Shown: positions 1 to 8,736, counted from the stretch's first letter. The stretch is DNA of 15,535 bases from an uncultured Bacilli bacterium (GCA_947631525.1 CANRLQ010000014.1:1-15535), one strand, 5' to 3'. The notes: generated from the sequence alone by a model not told the origin. Made by a program: numbers and translations.

Positions 1-2
1 CA

Positions 3-569
3 GGAGGTTTTGTAGCAAAAGAAAATTACTACGGATATATATGTGTAAATGGTCATGCCTTAAAAGATATAAAATCAAATAATTCTAATTTTGCTTTTAT
101 AAGCAAAGTAAACTTAACTGAACCAGTAACTAATACAAGAGAATATGGTGAATCAATTGCTAAAATAGCTAATGTTTTAGGTGATTCAAAACCAATAATT
201 CAAACTCTTCGTGATTTAAGAATGGGAAGAAGAAGTACTTGGAAAAGAATTAATAAAGCATTTATAGAACCAACTTTAAAAGATTGTGTTGCGGGAGATT
301 TAGCCTTAATTTTACCACATCGAATTATTACTAATATTTTAGAAGGACTAGAAGAATTAAATCAAATTATTCCAGGTGTTAATAATGATGAAACTTTATT
401 ATATGGACCAGAAATAAAATTTTTTAGTAATGAAATAACAACAAACAATAATTTTAAATTAGAAAATTACGATGTTTATTTTGTAGGAGATGGAGCTGGA
501 AAAGCTGGAAACATTGTAACAGCTGCTGCTACAGGTCTAGTAGCTGCTAAAGATATTTTAAAAAGCTAG
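3..569 (+). CDS. FAD-dependent dehydrogenase (COG2509-like), C-terminal part
   Basis: This is the 3' part of a gene whose start lies upstream of the window; the frame is open from base 3 to the TAG at 567-569 (188 codons visible). Seen: the pattern VNGHA near the start, LRDLRMGRRSTW and EPTLKDCVAGDLALILPHR in the middle, and FVGDGAGKAGNIVTAAATG near the end. These match the C-terminal half of the uncharacterised NAD(P)/FAD-utilising dehydrogenases (COG2509), in which the final GDGAG segment contacts FAD and is followed by a helix that closes the Rossmann-like fold. The family is cytosolic; its substrate is not established. The N-terminal dinucleotide-binding motif is not in the window. An internal ATG at 222 is not needed as a start, because homologous sequence continues well upstream of it. 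The stop codon lies in the loop of a terminator hairpin. Confidence 0.85.
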   Translation, partial: GGFVAKENYYGYICVNGHALKDIKSNNSNFAFISKVNLTEPVTNTREYGESIAKIANVLGDSKPIIQTLRDLRMGRRSTWKRINKAFIEPTLKDCVAGDLALILPHRIITNILEGLEELNQIIPGVNNDETLLYGPEIKFFSNEITTNNNFKLENYDVYFVGDGAGKAGNIVTAAATGLVAAKDILKS

Positions 570-584
570 GAAGGCTTTTTAAAA
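556..584 (+). terminator. Intrinsic terminator at the end of the FAD dehydrogenase gene
   Basis: Arms TTTTAAAAAGC (556-566) and GCTTTTTAAAA (574-584) are perfect complements around a 7-base loop. The loop contains the TAG stop codon. The T-run (576-580) is part of the 3' arm. The symmetric A and T runs could let it act in both directions. Confidence 0.55.
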
Positions 585-608
585 TTGTCTAAAATTAATA
601 AAAACTCA

Positions 609-637
609 TTGTTTTAATTAAAAATATAGTTTATAAT
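609..637 (+). promoter_or_regulatory. Sigma-A-type promoter of the phosphoketolase gene
   Basis: -35 TTGTTT (609-614) and -10 TATAAT (632-637) are 17 bases apart. The expected transcription start is near 644, about 20 bases before the ATG at 664. The ribosome site AAGGGTGAT lies at 652-660. Confidence 0.65.
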
Positions 638-663
638 TATAGAGAATAGAAAAGGGTGATAAA

Positions 664-2988
664 ATGGAAAAGATAGTTGAAAAAATAGATGCTTATTGGC
701 GTGCCGCTAATTATTTATCAGCTTGTCAACTATATCTTCTAGATAATCCATTATTAAAAAGAAAATTAACAAGAAAAGATATAAAGAAAAATGTTGTAGG
801 TCATTGGGGAACAGTACCAGGTCAAAATTTTATTTATGTTCATTTAAATAGAATTATAAAAAAATATAATTTAAATATGATATATGTTTCTGGTCCAGGA
901 CATGGGGGTAATGCTTTAGTAGCTAATACTTATTTGGAAGGTTCTTATAGTAAGGTATATCCTAATATAACACAAGATGAAGAAGGAATGAAAAAACTAT
1001 TTAAACAATTTTCTTTCCCAGGGGGAATATCTTCTCATGTTGCTCCAGAAACACCTGGTTCAATAAATGAAGGTGGAGAATTAGGATATAGTCTATCTCA
1101 TGCTTTTGGAGCAGCTTTAGATAATCCCGATTTAATTGTTGCATGTGTAGTAGGGGATGGTGAAGCTGAAACAGCACCACTTGCTACATCATGGCATTTA
1201 AATAAATTTTTAAATCCAAAAACTGATGGTGTTGTTTTACCAATTCTACATTTAAACGAATATAAAATAGCTAATCCAACTGTTTTATCTAGAATATCAA
1301 AAGAAGAATTAGAAGACTATTTCAGAGGATGTGGTTGGGAACCTTATTATGTTGAAGGGTCTGATCCTGATTACATGCATAGTAGAATGATTAAAGTTTT
1401 AGATATGGTAGTTGAAACAATTAAAAATATCAAAAATAGTGATAGTAAAAAAAGACCTTTATGGCCTATGATTATCTTTAGGTCACCAAAAGGATGGACA
1501 GGACCTAAAAAAGTAGAGGGGAAAGATATAGAAGGTAGTTTTCGTGCTCATCAAGTACCAGTTACTATAAATAAAACAAATGATGTAAATTTAAATATTT
1601 TAGAAAAATGGTTAAGAAGTTATCACCCAGAAGAACTATTTGATAAAAATGGAACTTTAATAAAAGAATTACAAGAATTAATACCTGAAAGGACAATGGG
1701 TTCAAATAAGATTGCTAATGGCGGAAAATTACTTGAGGAATTAAGAACACCTAACTTTAAAGATTATGCTGTAAAAGTAACTAAACCAGGTTCTGTTAAA
1801 GCTAGTGATATGACTGAACTTGGAAAATATGTACGCGATATTATAAAATTAAATGAAGATAAACACAATTTTAGAATTTTTGGGCCTGATGAAGCTTTAT
1901 CGAATAGATTAAATGCTGTATTTGAAGTTACAAATAGAAAATGGAATAATCCAATTAAAAAGACAGATGAATTTTTATCTAATGAGGGGGTTGTATTAGA
2001 TTCATATCTTTCTGAACATTTTTGTGAAGGAGCACTGGAAGGGTATTTATTAACAGGTAGACATGGATTTATGCATAGTTATGAAGCATTTATACGTATT
2101 GTTGATTCTATGACAAGTCAACATGCTAAATGGTTGAAAGTAACCAAACAATTACCATGGAGAGTACCTATTTCTTCATTAAATTATGTTTTATCAAGTC
2201 ATATATGGCAACAAGATCATAATGGTTATACTCATCAAGATCCAGGCTTTTTAAATCATTTAATTACTAAAAAAGCAGATATTGTAAGAATGTATTTACC
2301 ACCAGATGCCAATTGTTTATTGTCATGCTTTGATCATACTATTAAAACTAAAAATTATATAAATGTAATAGTAGCTTCTAAGCATCCTAGTTATCAATGG
2401 CTAACAATGGATGAAGCAGTAAAACATTGTACAAAAGGAATAGGAATATGGGATTTTGCTAGTAATGATCAAAATGAAGAACCAGATATTGTTATGGCTT
2501 GTGCCGGAGATACACCAACTTTAGAGACTTTAGCTGCTACTAAAATCTTAAGAGAAAACTTTAAAGAACTTAAAATACGTGTTGTAAATGTTGTTGATTT
2601 AATGCGTTTACAACCAAGTATAAAACATCCACATGGATTAACAGATCAAGACTATAATTTACTGTTTACAAAAGATAAACCAATTATATTTAATTTCCAT
2701 GGATATCCATCACTAATTCATCAATTAACATATAATAGGGATAATAAAAATATGCATGTTCATGGTTATAAAGAAGAAGGAACTATTACAACACCATTTG
2801 ATATGCGTGTTCAAAATGAAATAGATAGATATCATTTAGTTATAGATGCAATAAAATATTTACCACAACTTGGTAATAGAGGGGCATCTTTAGTGCAATT
2901 TTGTAAGGATAAACTAATTGAACATAAAGAGTATATTCATGAATATGGTATAGATATGAATGATATTTTAAATTGGAAGTGGGAATAA
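664..2988 (+). CDS. xfp: Phosphoketolase (xylulose-5-phosphate/fructose-6-phosphate)
   Basis: Thiamine-diphosphate enzyme that splits xylulose 5-phosphate (and often fructose 6-phosphate) with inorganic phosphate to acetyl phosphate plus glyceraldehyde 3-phosphate (or erythrose 4-phosphate). It is the key step of the cytosolic phosphoketolase pathway. At 774 residues it is near full length (family members are typically about 790-830). Seen: GPGHGG at residues 77-82, the family signature EGGELGY at 136-142, the ThDP/Mg-binding GDGEAET at 164-170 followed by ATSWHLNKFLNP, and the second-domain segments GPDEALSNR and SEHFCEGALEGYLLTGRHGF. No catalytic gap or frameshift is visible. It has its own promoter and no clear terminator after the TAA, so some transcripts may run into essC. 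Whether it prefers the xylulose or the fructose substrate cannot be told from motifs alone. Confidence 0.96.
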   Translation: MEKIVEKIDAYWRAANYLSACQLYLLDNPLLKRKLTRKDIKKNVVGHWGTVPGQNFIYVHLNRIIKKYNLNMIYVSGPGHGGNALVANTYLEGSYSKVYPNITQDEEGMKKLFKQFSFPGGISSHVAPETPGSINEGGELGYSLSHAFGAALDNPDLIVACVVGDGEAETAPLATSWHLNKFLNPKTDGVVLPILHLNEYKIANPTVLSRISKEELEDYFRGCGWEPYYVEGSDPDYMHSRMIKVLDMVVETIKNIKNSDSKKRPLWPMIIFRSPKGWTGPKKVEGKDIEGSFRAHQVPVTINKTNDVNLNILEKWLRSYHPEELFDKNGTLIKELQELIPERTMGSNKIANGGKLLEELRTPNFKDYAVKVTKPGSVKASDMTELGKYVRDIIKLNEDKHNFRIFGPDEALSNRLNAVFEVTNRKWNNPIKKTDEFLSNEGVVLDSYLSEHFCEGALEGYLLTGRHGFMHSYEAFIRIVDSMTSQHAKWLKVTKQLPWRVPISSLNYVLSSHIWQQDHNGYTHQDPGFLNHLITKKADIVRMYLPPDANCLLSCFDHTIKTKNYINVIVASKHPSYQWLTMDEAVKHCTKGIGIWDFASNDQNEEPDIVMACAGDTPTLETLAATKILRENFKELKIRVVNVVDLMRLQPSIKHPHGLTDQDYNLLFTKDKPIIFNFHGYPSLIHQLTYNRDNKNMHVHGYKEEGTITTPFDMRVQNEIDRYHLVIDAIKYLPQLGNRGASLVQFCKDKLIEHKEYIHEYGIDMNDILNWKWE

Positions 2989-3011
2989 AATAAAAAAAAG
3001 TAATATGTTTA

Positions 3012-3040
3012 ATGAAAAATAATAATAATTATGATATAAT
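3012..3040 (+). promoter_or_regulatory. Extended -10 promoter of essC
   Basis: TGATATAAT (3032-3040) is an extended -10. An imperfect -35, ATGAAA (3012-3017), stands 17 bases upstream of the -10 hexamer. The ribosome site AGGGG (3063-3067) precedes the ATG at 3077 by 9 bases. Confidence 0.6.
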
Positions 3041-3076
3041 TATAGAATAGAAATAGAAGAATAGGGGAATTGAAGT

Positions 3077-6000
3077 ATGAGACTACTAATTTGTGATGAT
3101 TTAAAAATTAATTCATTTAATTTAGCAAATGATGCAAAGGATTATTTTACTATAAACTATTATTATACTAAGGATAGTTTATGTGAAACCATAACACTAT
3201 CATCTTCAAATGGTTTATGGGAAATGAAAGCCAATGTTAATATGCAAATTATGGATGAAAATAATCAAAAATTAACAAGTATATTTTTTAGAGAATATGA
3301 TAAGTATAGAGTACATTTTTCAGATTTAAATATATATGTAATGATGTATATTGTTCCTGACCTTGAGCAATATGCTGATATTGAAGTAAAAACTACCAAT
3401 AGAATAACTATTGGTAGCACTTCTGCAAATAATATTATCTATAATTCAAAATTAATAAATTCTTCTCAAATGATGCTTTATGATGAAAATGGTAGTTTTG
3501 TTATAAAAAATTCAAATCCTCAAAATAAATGTTTATATATAAATAGTAAATTAACAGATATTCACATATTAAAATTAGGAGATGTAATATTTATTGATGG
3601 TCTTAAAATTATTTGGATGGATAAATATTTCAAGATTAATAATCCAAAGAATAGCATCAATATAATGGGACTTCAAAAAGCTGTAAACGGTAAAGTAAAA
3701 ACAACAAACTATACACCAGCTTCTGAGATGGAAAGAAATATTAAATTATTTAGTGAAAATCAAGTTTTCTTTCATACTCCAAGATTACAAAGTAAGATAA
3801 AGGAAGAAGAAGTAGTAATAGATGCTCCACCAGATGCTGAAAGAACAGAGAGAATGCCTATTGTTTTAACTTTAGGTTCATCAGCAATTATTGGAATAAT
3901 ATCTTGTATGACAGGTATATCTGCAGTGCAAGGGTTAGTCACTGGTACTGCTGATTTGTTTAATGTTATTTTACAGTTAATAATGAGTTTATTAATGTTG
4001 ATATCTTGTATATTATTTCCAATTCTTACAGAAAAATGGGATAAGAAAAGAAGTAAAAAGAAGGAAAAATTAAGACAAGAAAAATATAGAAAATATTTAC
4101 AAGATAAAGTAAATGAAATTGAGAAAATAGTAAAAAATCAAGAAACTATATTACATGAAAATAACTTAACACTTAAGGAAATAGAAAAAAGAATAAAAAT
4201 TAAAAGTGAAAATTTATGGTGTAGAGAAATAATTGATGATGATTTTTTAACTGTCAGATTAGGAATAGGTAACTTACCTGCTAAAATAAAAATAGAAGCA
4301 CCAAAAGAACAATTTTCAATTTATGATGATGACTTAAAAGATGAAGTACATAAAATAGCTAATAAAAAAAGAGAAGTTACAAATGTACCTATATCTATTT
4401 CTATGATAGAAAATAAAATAACACCATTTATAATAAATAGTAGCTTTAAACAAGATTATATTAATAGTATTATGCTACAACTTATATATTATTATAGTGG
4501 TCTTGATTTAAAAATAGTAGTATTAACGAATGAGTTAAATGAACATAAGTGGGATTATATAAAATATTTACCACATTGTTTAAGTAATGATATGGATAAA
4601 CGTTTCTTTGCAGTAAACGAAGATGAAATGACACAGATATCAATGTACTTAGAAAAAATATATGATCAACGTTTATCGGATAATGATAATAAATCAAACG
4701 AAGAAACTAAAAATACAAATGAAGTTAAAGATTTGTACAAAAATTTTTCAGAATATTATTTGATAATAACTGATGACTTCAAGTCAGTTAAAAATTTTTC
4801 AATTATAAAAAGAATTTTAAATAGTAATCAAAATATAGGTTTTTCTTTAATGATTTTTGGAGACAGTTTAAAGAATTTACCTAGTAGATTAGAGAAATTT
4901 ATAAATATTGAAGAAAATTATAGTGGAATATATTCTAAACAAAATGATTATCAAGTGCAACTTACTCCAGAATATTCTAAGAATATTAATTTAGAAGAAT
5001 ATTCTAAAATTATAGGTAACATTCCCGTTTTTATAAAGAATGATAATAATTCATTACCAGCGTCATTAAACTTTTTAGATATGTATCATGCAGGAAGAGT
5101 AGATCACTTAAATATTTTACAAAAATGGCGTGATAATGATCCAACAATAAGTTTAAATGCTTTACTTGGAGTTAAATCTGATGGTAAGCCTATTGGACTT
5201 GATTTACATGAAAAATTTCATGGACCACATGGATTAATTGCAGGTACAACAGGTAGTGGTAAATCAGAATTTATAATTACTTATGTATTATCTATGGCAA
5301 TTAATTATAGTCCAGAAGAAGTACAATTTGTTCTAATAGATTATAAAGGTGGAGGTCTTGCTGGAGCATTTGAAAATCGAGAAAAAGGCATTAAAATACC
5401 ACATCTTGTTGGAACTATAACTAATCTTGATACAAGTGAAATGAATAGAACATTAGTATCAATAAATAGTGAGTTACAAAGACGTCAAATGAAATTTAAT
5501 AAAGCAAGAGATGAACTTGGAGAAGGTACTATAGATATATATAAATATCAAAAATTGTATCGTGAAGGTAAGGTAAAAGAACCAATTTCACATTTATTTA
5601 TTATATGTGATGAATTTGCTGAGTTAAAACAGCAACAACCAGAATTTATGAATGAACTTATTTCTACATCACGTATAGGTAGAAGTTTAGGGGTCCACCT
5701 TATTCTTGCTACACAAAAGCCAAGTGGAGTTGTAGATGATCAAATTTGGTCCAACTCTAGATTTAAGATATGTCTTAAAGTTCAAACAGTTGGAGATAGT
5801 AATGAAATGTTAAAGAAACCAGATGCAGCTTATATAAAAGAAGCAGGTAGATTTTATTTACAAGTAGGTAATGATGAATTATTTGAACTAGGACAATCTG
5901 CTTGGACAGGTGCTAAATATATTCCTGTTGATCGTGTATTAAATAAAATCAATGATTCAATAGATTTTATAACTAATGATGGGAATGTAATAAAGACAAT

Positions 6001-7660
6001 CAATGATGAGATTAAGCAATCTAATAATATTAATTTAGGAGAACAATTAACAAATATAGTAAAATATCTATATGATATAGCAGTTCGTGAAGGTATTAAA
6101 TTTAGTTCATTATGGTTACCAAATATAAAACCAGAAATATATATGAAAGATTTAATTGAGAAATATTCATTTAAATCTGAAAAATTTAATTTTGAAGCTG
6201 TTATAGGAGAATATGATAAACCTGCAAAACAAGAGCAAGGATTATATACTTTAAGTTTAAATTCAAGAAATACAATAATTTTTGGGTTACCTAATTCTGG
6301 TAAGGAAAATTATTTAACTAGTCTAATTTATTCGCTTTCAATATATCATAGTCCAGAAGAAATTAATTTTTATATTCTAGATTTTGGATCTGAATCATTA
6401 GGTGTGTTTAAAAAGTTGCCACATGTTGGAGATTTTATAACATCTAGTGAAGTTGAGAAAGTAGCTACACAATTTGACTTTTTGGAAAAAGAAATTAGAA
6501 AAAGAAAAGAATTATTTGCAGAATATTCAGGAAGTTATAAAGAATATTGCAAAAATAGTGGACATTCTGTACCTTTAATTGTAACAGTTTTAAATGCTTA
6601 TGAAGCATTCTTAGAAAATTGTGGAGATTTTGATCAACAATTGATGCATTTACTTAGAGAAGGAAGTAAATATGGTATAGTTTTTGTAATGAGTGTTGTA
6701 TCTACTAACTCTATACGTGCAACTGTGCAAGAATATTTCCCTAATAAAATATTATTACAAGTAAATGATCCTTTTGATTATCAATATATTTTAGGTGCTG
6801 AACATGGTACAGTTCCAAGTAAATTATTTGGTCGTGGATTAACTATAATCGATAATGAAGTTTGTGAATTCCAAACATCATATATAACAATTAGAGATAG
6901 TATAAACGATTTAATAAAATCAGCTGGTAAGAATTTATTTGATTATTTTAAAGTAAAAGCTCCAGAAATAAAAAATATCCCAAATGTAATAAAATTAGAT
7001 AGTTTATTTAAATATTCAAAAAGTATAAGTAGAATTCCTGTAGGATATACTAGGGATGAAGTAGAATTGTATTATTACGATTTTACTAAATTCAATACTA
7101 ACCTAATTATTGGTAAAGATGTTACAACTAAGTTAGATTTCATGTGTTCAATAATAGATTTGGTAGATCAAATTCAAAATATAAAATTAAATATTTTCGA
7201 TTTTATATCAAGTATTAAAACAGATGGAAATGCTGCATATTATAATCGTAGATTTGTAGAGCCATTCAGTGAGATTTTAACAAATTCAAATCAAGAATAT
7301 ACTGTAAATATAATTATAGGAATAGGAAATATAAGTCAAGTTTTAGATCAACAAGAAATGGAATTATTTAATAACATAATGAATAATGTTCCTAAATTAA
7401 AAAATCAAACATTTATTATTTTTGATAACATAGATAGAATAAATAAAATAAACTCATTAAGTTGGTATAATAACATTAATAAAAATACAGGAATCTGGGT
7501 AGGCAATGATATTGATGAACAAGAAGTATTTAATATTAATAATTTAACAAATTATGATATTGAAGAAAAAATGAAGAATTTAATTTATGTTATTGATAAC
7601 AATAACTACAAAGTTGTTAAAGGCGTAGGTGGTAAAGAGGAGGAAGATATATTTGGATAA
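3077..7660 (+). CDS. essC: Type VII secretion FtsK/SpoIIIE-type ATPase EssC
   Basis: Membrane-bound motor of the Firmicutes (type VIIb) secretion system, which exports WXG100 and related helical proteins. Domains in order: an N-terminal tandem FHA-like region (about 1-200; the second unit has RITIGSTSANNIIYNS); two membrane segments (about 261-285 and 291-318); a basic coiled coil (about 320-390); then three FtsK/SpoIIIE-like modules. Module 1 is intact: Walker A GTTGSGKS (723-730), IDYKGGG, and Walker B FIICDE ending D845-E846. Module 2 is eroded: its loop reads GLPNSGKE (1070-1077) and the Walker B region VTVLNAYEAF has Asn where Asp is usual. Module 3 has only IIGKDVTTKL near 1345. The length (1527) fits the family. 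It has its own promoter, and its 3' end overlaps the EsaB-like gene. The family call is firm; the degeneracy of modules 2 and 3 is read from motifs only. Confidence 0.96.
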   Translation: MRLLICDDLKINSFNLANDAKDYFTINYYYTKDSLCETITLSSSNGLWEMKANVNMQIMDENNQKLTSIFFREYDKYRVHFSDLNIYVMMYIVPDLEQYADIEVKTTNRITIGSTSANNIIYNSKLINSSQMMLYDENGSFVIKNSNPQNKCLYINSKLTDIHILKLGDVIFIDGLKIIWMDKYFKINNPKNSINIMGLQKAVNGKVKTTNYTPASEMERNIKLFSENQVFFHTPRLQSKIKEEEVVIDAPPDAERTERMPIVLTLGSSAIIGIISCMTGISAVQGLVTGTADLFNVILQLIMSLLMLISCILFPILTEKWDKKRSKKKEKLRQEKYRKYLQDKVNEIEKIVKNQETILHENNLTLKEIEKRIKIKSENLWCREIIDDDFLTVRLGIGNLPAKIKIEAPKEQFSIYDDDLKDEVHKIANKKREVTNVPISISMIENKITPFIINSSFKQDYINSIMLQLIYYYSGLDLKIVVLTNELNEHKWDYIKYLPHCLSNDMDKRFFAVNEDEMTQISMYLEKIYDQRLSDNDNKSNEETKNTNEVKDLYKNFSEYYLIITDDFKSVKNFSIIKRILNSNQNIGFSLMIFGDSLKNLPSRLEKFINIEENYSGIYSKQNDYQVQLTPEYSKNINLEEYSKIIGNIPVFIKNDNNSLPASLNFLDMYHAGRVDHLNILQKWRDNDPTISLNALLGVKSDGKPIGLDLHEKFHGPHGLIAGTTGSGKSEFIITYVLSMAINYSPEEVQFVLIDYKGGGLAGAFENREKGIKIPHLVGTITNLDTSEMNRTLVSINSELQRRQMKFNKARDELGEGTIDIYKYQKLYREGKVKEPISHLFIICDEFAELKQQQPEFMNELISTSRIGRSLGVHLILATQKPSGVVDDQIWSNSRFKICLKVQTVGDSNEMLKKPDAAYIKEAGRFYLQVGNDELFELGQSAWTGAKYIPVDRVLNKINDSIDFITNDGNVIKTINDEIKQSNNINLGEQLTNIVKYLYDIAVREGIKFSSLWLPNIKPEIYMKDLIEKYSFKSEKFNFEAVIGEYDKPAKQEQGLYTLSLNSRNTIIFGLPNSGKENYLTSLIYSLSIYHSPEEINFYILDFGSESLGVFKKLPHVGDFITSSEVEKVATQFDFLEKEIRKRKELFAEYSGSYKEYCKNSGHSVPLIVTVLNAYEAFLENCGDFDQQLMHLLREGSKYGIVFVMSVVSTNSIRATVQEYFPNKILLQVNDPFDYQYILGAEHGTVPSKLFGRGLTIIDNEVCEFQTSYITIRDSINDLIKSAGKNLFDYFKVKAPEIKNIPNVIKLDSLFKYSKSISRIPVGYTRDEVELYYYDFTKFNTNLIIGKDVTTKLDFMCSIIDLVDQIQNIKLNIFDFISSIKTDGNAAYYNRRFVEPFSEILTNSNQEYTVNIIIGIGNISQVLDQQEMELFNNIMNNVPKLKNQTFIIFDNIDRINKINSLSWYNNINKNTGIWVGNDIDEQEVFNINNLTNYDIEEKMKNLIYVIDNNNYKVVKGVGGKEEEDIFG

Positions 7661-7910
7661 TAAAGTACTTGTTAAATTGGTTGTTCCAGAAATTGAGCAA
7701 TCATATGATTTATATTTACCTATTAATAAAAAAATAGGGAATATTATATTTCTTCTTAACAAAGCATTAAATGAACTAACAAATAATATTTTCCCTATAT
7801 CAGAATATAGCTTATTATATAATATAGATACTTCAGAAATTTACAGTCCTAATATGTTAGTTGCTAATACAAATATTAGAAATGGGACGCAATTAGTTAT
7901 AATATCATAA
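7653..7910 (+). CDS. esaB: EsaB/YukD-like ubiquitin-fold T7SS accessory protein
   Basis: Small cytosolic protein of about 85 residues whose pattern (VLVKLVVPEIEQSYDLYLP near the start, then NIRNGTQLVII at the end) resembles the beta-grasp YukD/EsaB family encoded in Firmicutes T7SS loci. The exact role of that family is unsettled; it is needed for, or regulates, secretion. Start choice: TTG at 7653, because AGGAGG (7638-7643) sits 9 bases upstream. An in-frame GTG at 7629 has no ribosome site and would put the AGGAGG inside the coding region. The gene overlaps the last 8 bases of essC, so the two are probably translationally coupled. Similarity was judged by eye from size, strand pattern and context, so family membership is likely rather than proven. 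Confidence 0.8.
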   Translation: MDNKVLVKLVVPEIEQSYDLYLPINKKIGNIIFLLNKALNELTNNIFPISEYSLLYNIDTSEIYSPNMLVANTNIRNGTQLVIIS

Positions 7911-7917
7911 TATAAAG

Positions 7918-7954
7918 TTAAAGAGAGAAAACTAGATTAGTTCTCTCTCTTTAA
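7918..7954. terminator. Terminator after essC-esaB
   Basis: The 17-bp stem runs from TTAAAGAGAG (7918-7927) through AACTA to the complementary TAGTT and CTCTCTTTAA (ending 7954). It has a GAT loop (7935-7937) and one A-C mismatch (7929/7943). It begins 8 bases after the esaB stop. A weak T-rich tail follows (7955-7957). Confidence 0.75.
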
Positions 7955-7983
7955 TTTATATTTAATTTTGATTAACATTACTT

Positions 7984-8023
7984 AATATAAAAAATTGTAC
8001 TATACAGTACAATTTTTTATATT
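7984..8023. terminator. Bidirectional terminator between convergent T7SS units
   Basis: A perfect 18-bp inverted repeat (7984-8001 and 8006-8023) has the core AAAAAATTGTACT / AGTACAATTTTTT and loop ATAC. The A-run on one side and T-run on the other give a U-tract to transcripts of either strand. It lies 12 bases beyond the stop of the minus-strand gene ending at 8035. Confidence 0.85.
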
Positions 8024-8034
8024 TTATCAATCTT

Positions 8035-8376
8035 TTAAAGCTTAATACCATACATAGAAAAATTGTTTGCATCTTGTTGTTTATATTGTTTTTCTAGATT
8101 ATTTAATACAGTTGTATACTTATCTAAATAAACTAAGTATGTATTAATATTACTTATAATTTCATTTTCTAGATGCACGAAGTCATTTGGTGCATACATA
8201 CCTTGTCTAGAATTTCTTAAAGTAGCAGTAGTAACTTTAATTTTCTCTGCATTAGCTTTAATGCTTTTCTTATAATTTTCTATTGCTTGTCTAATATAAC
8301 TAGCTCCTGCTACACTCATACCTTTAGCAGTACCAGAACTTGATGGTGTTGCTATATAATTTGATGTTGTTGCCAT
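8035..8376 (-). CDS. Small helical T7SS partner/substrate protein with YxxxD motif
   Basis: A 113-residue protein with no signal peptide or membrane segment. A Ser/Thr/Gly-rich N-terminus (1-25) leads into two predicted helices separated by the turn RNSRQGMYAPND (about 54-65). This has the size and layout of WXG100-fold proteins but without the Trp-x-Gly. Near the C-terminus YKQQD (98-102) fits the YxxxD/E type VII secretion signal. It follows the WXG100 gene at 8404-8736 by 27 bases on the same strand, has the ribosome site AAAGGAGAT (8381-8389), and ends just before a bidirectional terminator. I infer it is the dimer partner or co-secreted mate of that WXG100 protein. Alternatively it is one of the small helical proteins that accompany LXG effectors, but no LXG gene is present here. 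Confidence 0.72.
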   Translation of the reverse strand: MATTSNYIATPSSSGTAKGMSVAGASYIRQAIENYKKSIKANAEKIKVTTATLRNSRQGMYAPNDFVHLENEIISNINTYLVYLDKYTTVLNNLEKQYKQQDANNFSMYGIKL

Positions 8377-8403
8377 AAAAATCTCCTTTCTTTAATAAAA
8401 ATT

Positions 8404-8736
8404 TTAAAAATTACTTTTAACTTGACTACCAATATTGCTAGCCATTTTAGCTTGATCATTTGAAAATAATTTCATATCTGCACTTACAGCATTTTGAACT
8501 ATAGTTTGATATTTAGTAACTTTAGTTTTTAGATTACTTGCATATTGTTTGAAATTTTTAACAAACTCATCAGCATCAGCACCTGCCCAATATTGTTGAA
8601 CTTTAGTTAAAACATTGTTGTAATCTGCTCCAACTATAGAATTTGCCATTGTTGTAAGAAGTGATTGATATTCTGAAAGTAATTTAGCATTTCCAGCTGT
8701 ATCACGACCATAATCCATTGAAGCTATATTAGCCAT
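8404..8736 (-). CDS. WXG100-family (EsxA-like) secreted protein
   Basis: A 110-residue, mostly helical protein with the hallmark turn YWAGADADEF; the Trp-x-Gly is W50-A51-G52, midway between two long helices. This is the WXG100 fold, a helical hairpin exported by type VII secretion systems as a dimer. No YxxxD/E motif is found downstream of the turn, so the second half of the export signal would have to come from its partner. The start ATG is set by AAGGAGGA (8743-8750, read on the minus strand). It is the first gene of a two-gene minus-strand unit that converges on essC-esaB. It could serve as an apparatus component, a secreted chaperone or an effector carrier; the sequence does not say which. 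Confidence 0.9.
   Translation of the reverse strand: MANIASMDYGRDTAGNAKLLSEYQSLLTTMANSIVGADYNNVLTKVQQYWAGADADEFVKNFKQYASNLKTKVTKYQTIVQNAVSADMKLFSNDQAKMASNIGSQVKSNF

Noticed and set aside
4482..4697. Open frame on the minus strand inside essC
   Set aside because: It lies wholly within a strong conserved coding region, has no ribosome site, and its product is low-complexity. The same holds for minus-strand frames at 9404-9704, 12766-13246, 13371-13694 and 15142-15390.
7580..7762. Minus-strand frame across the essC-esaB junction
   Set aside because: It is an antisense shadow of two genes with clear family matches and ribosome sites; no promoter supports it.
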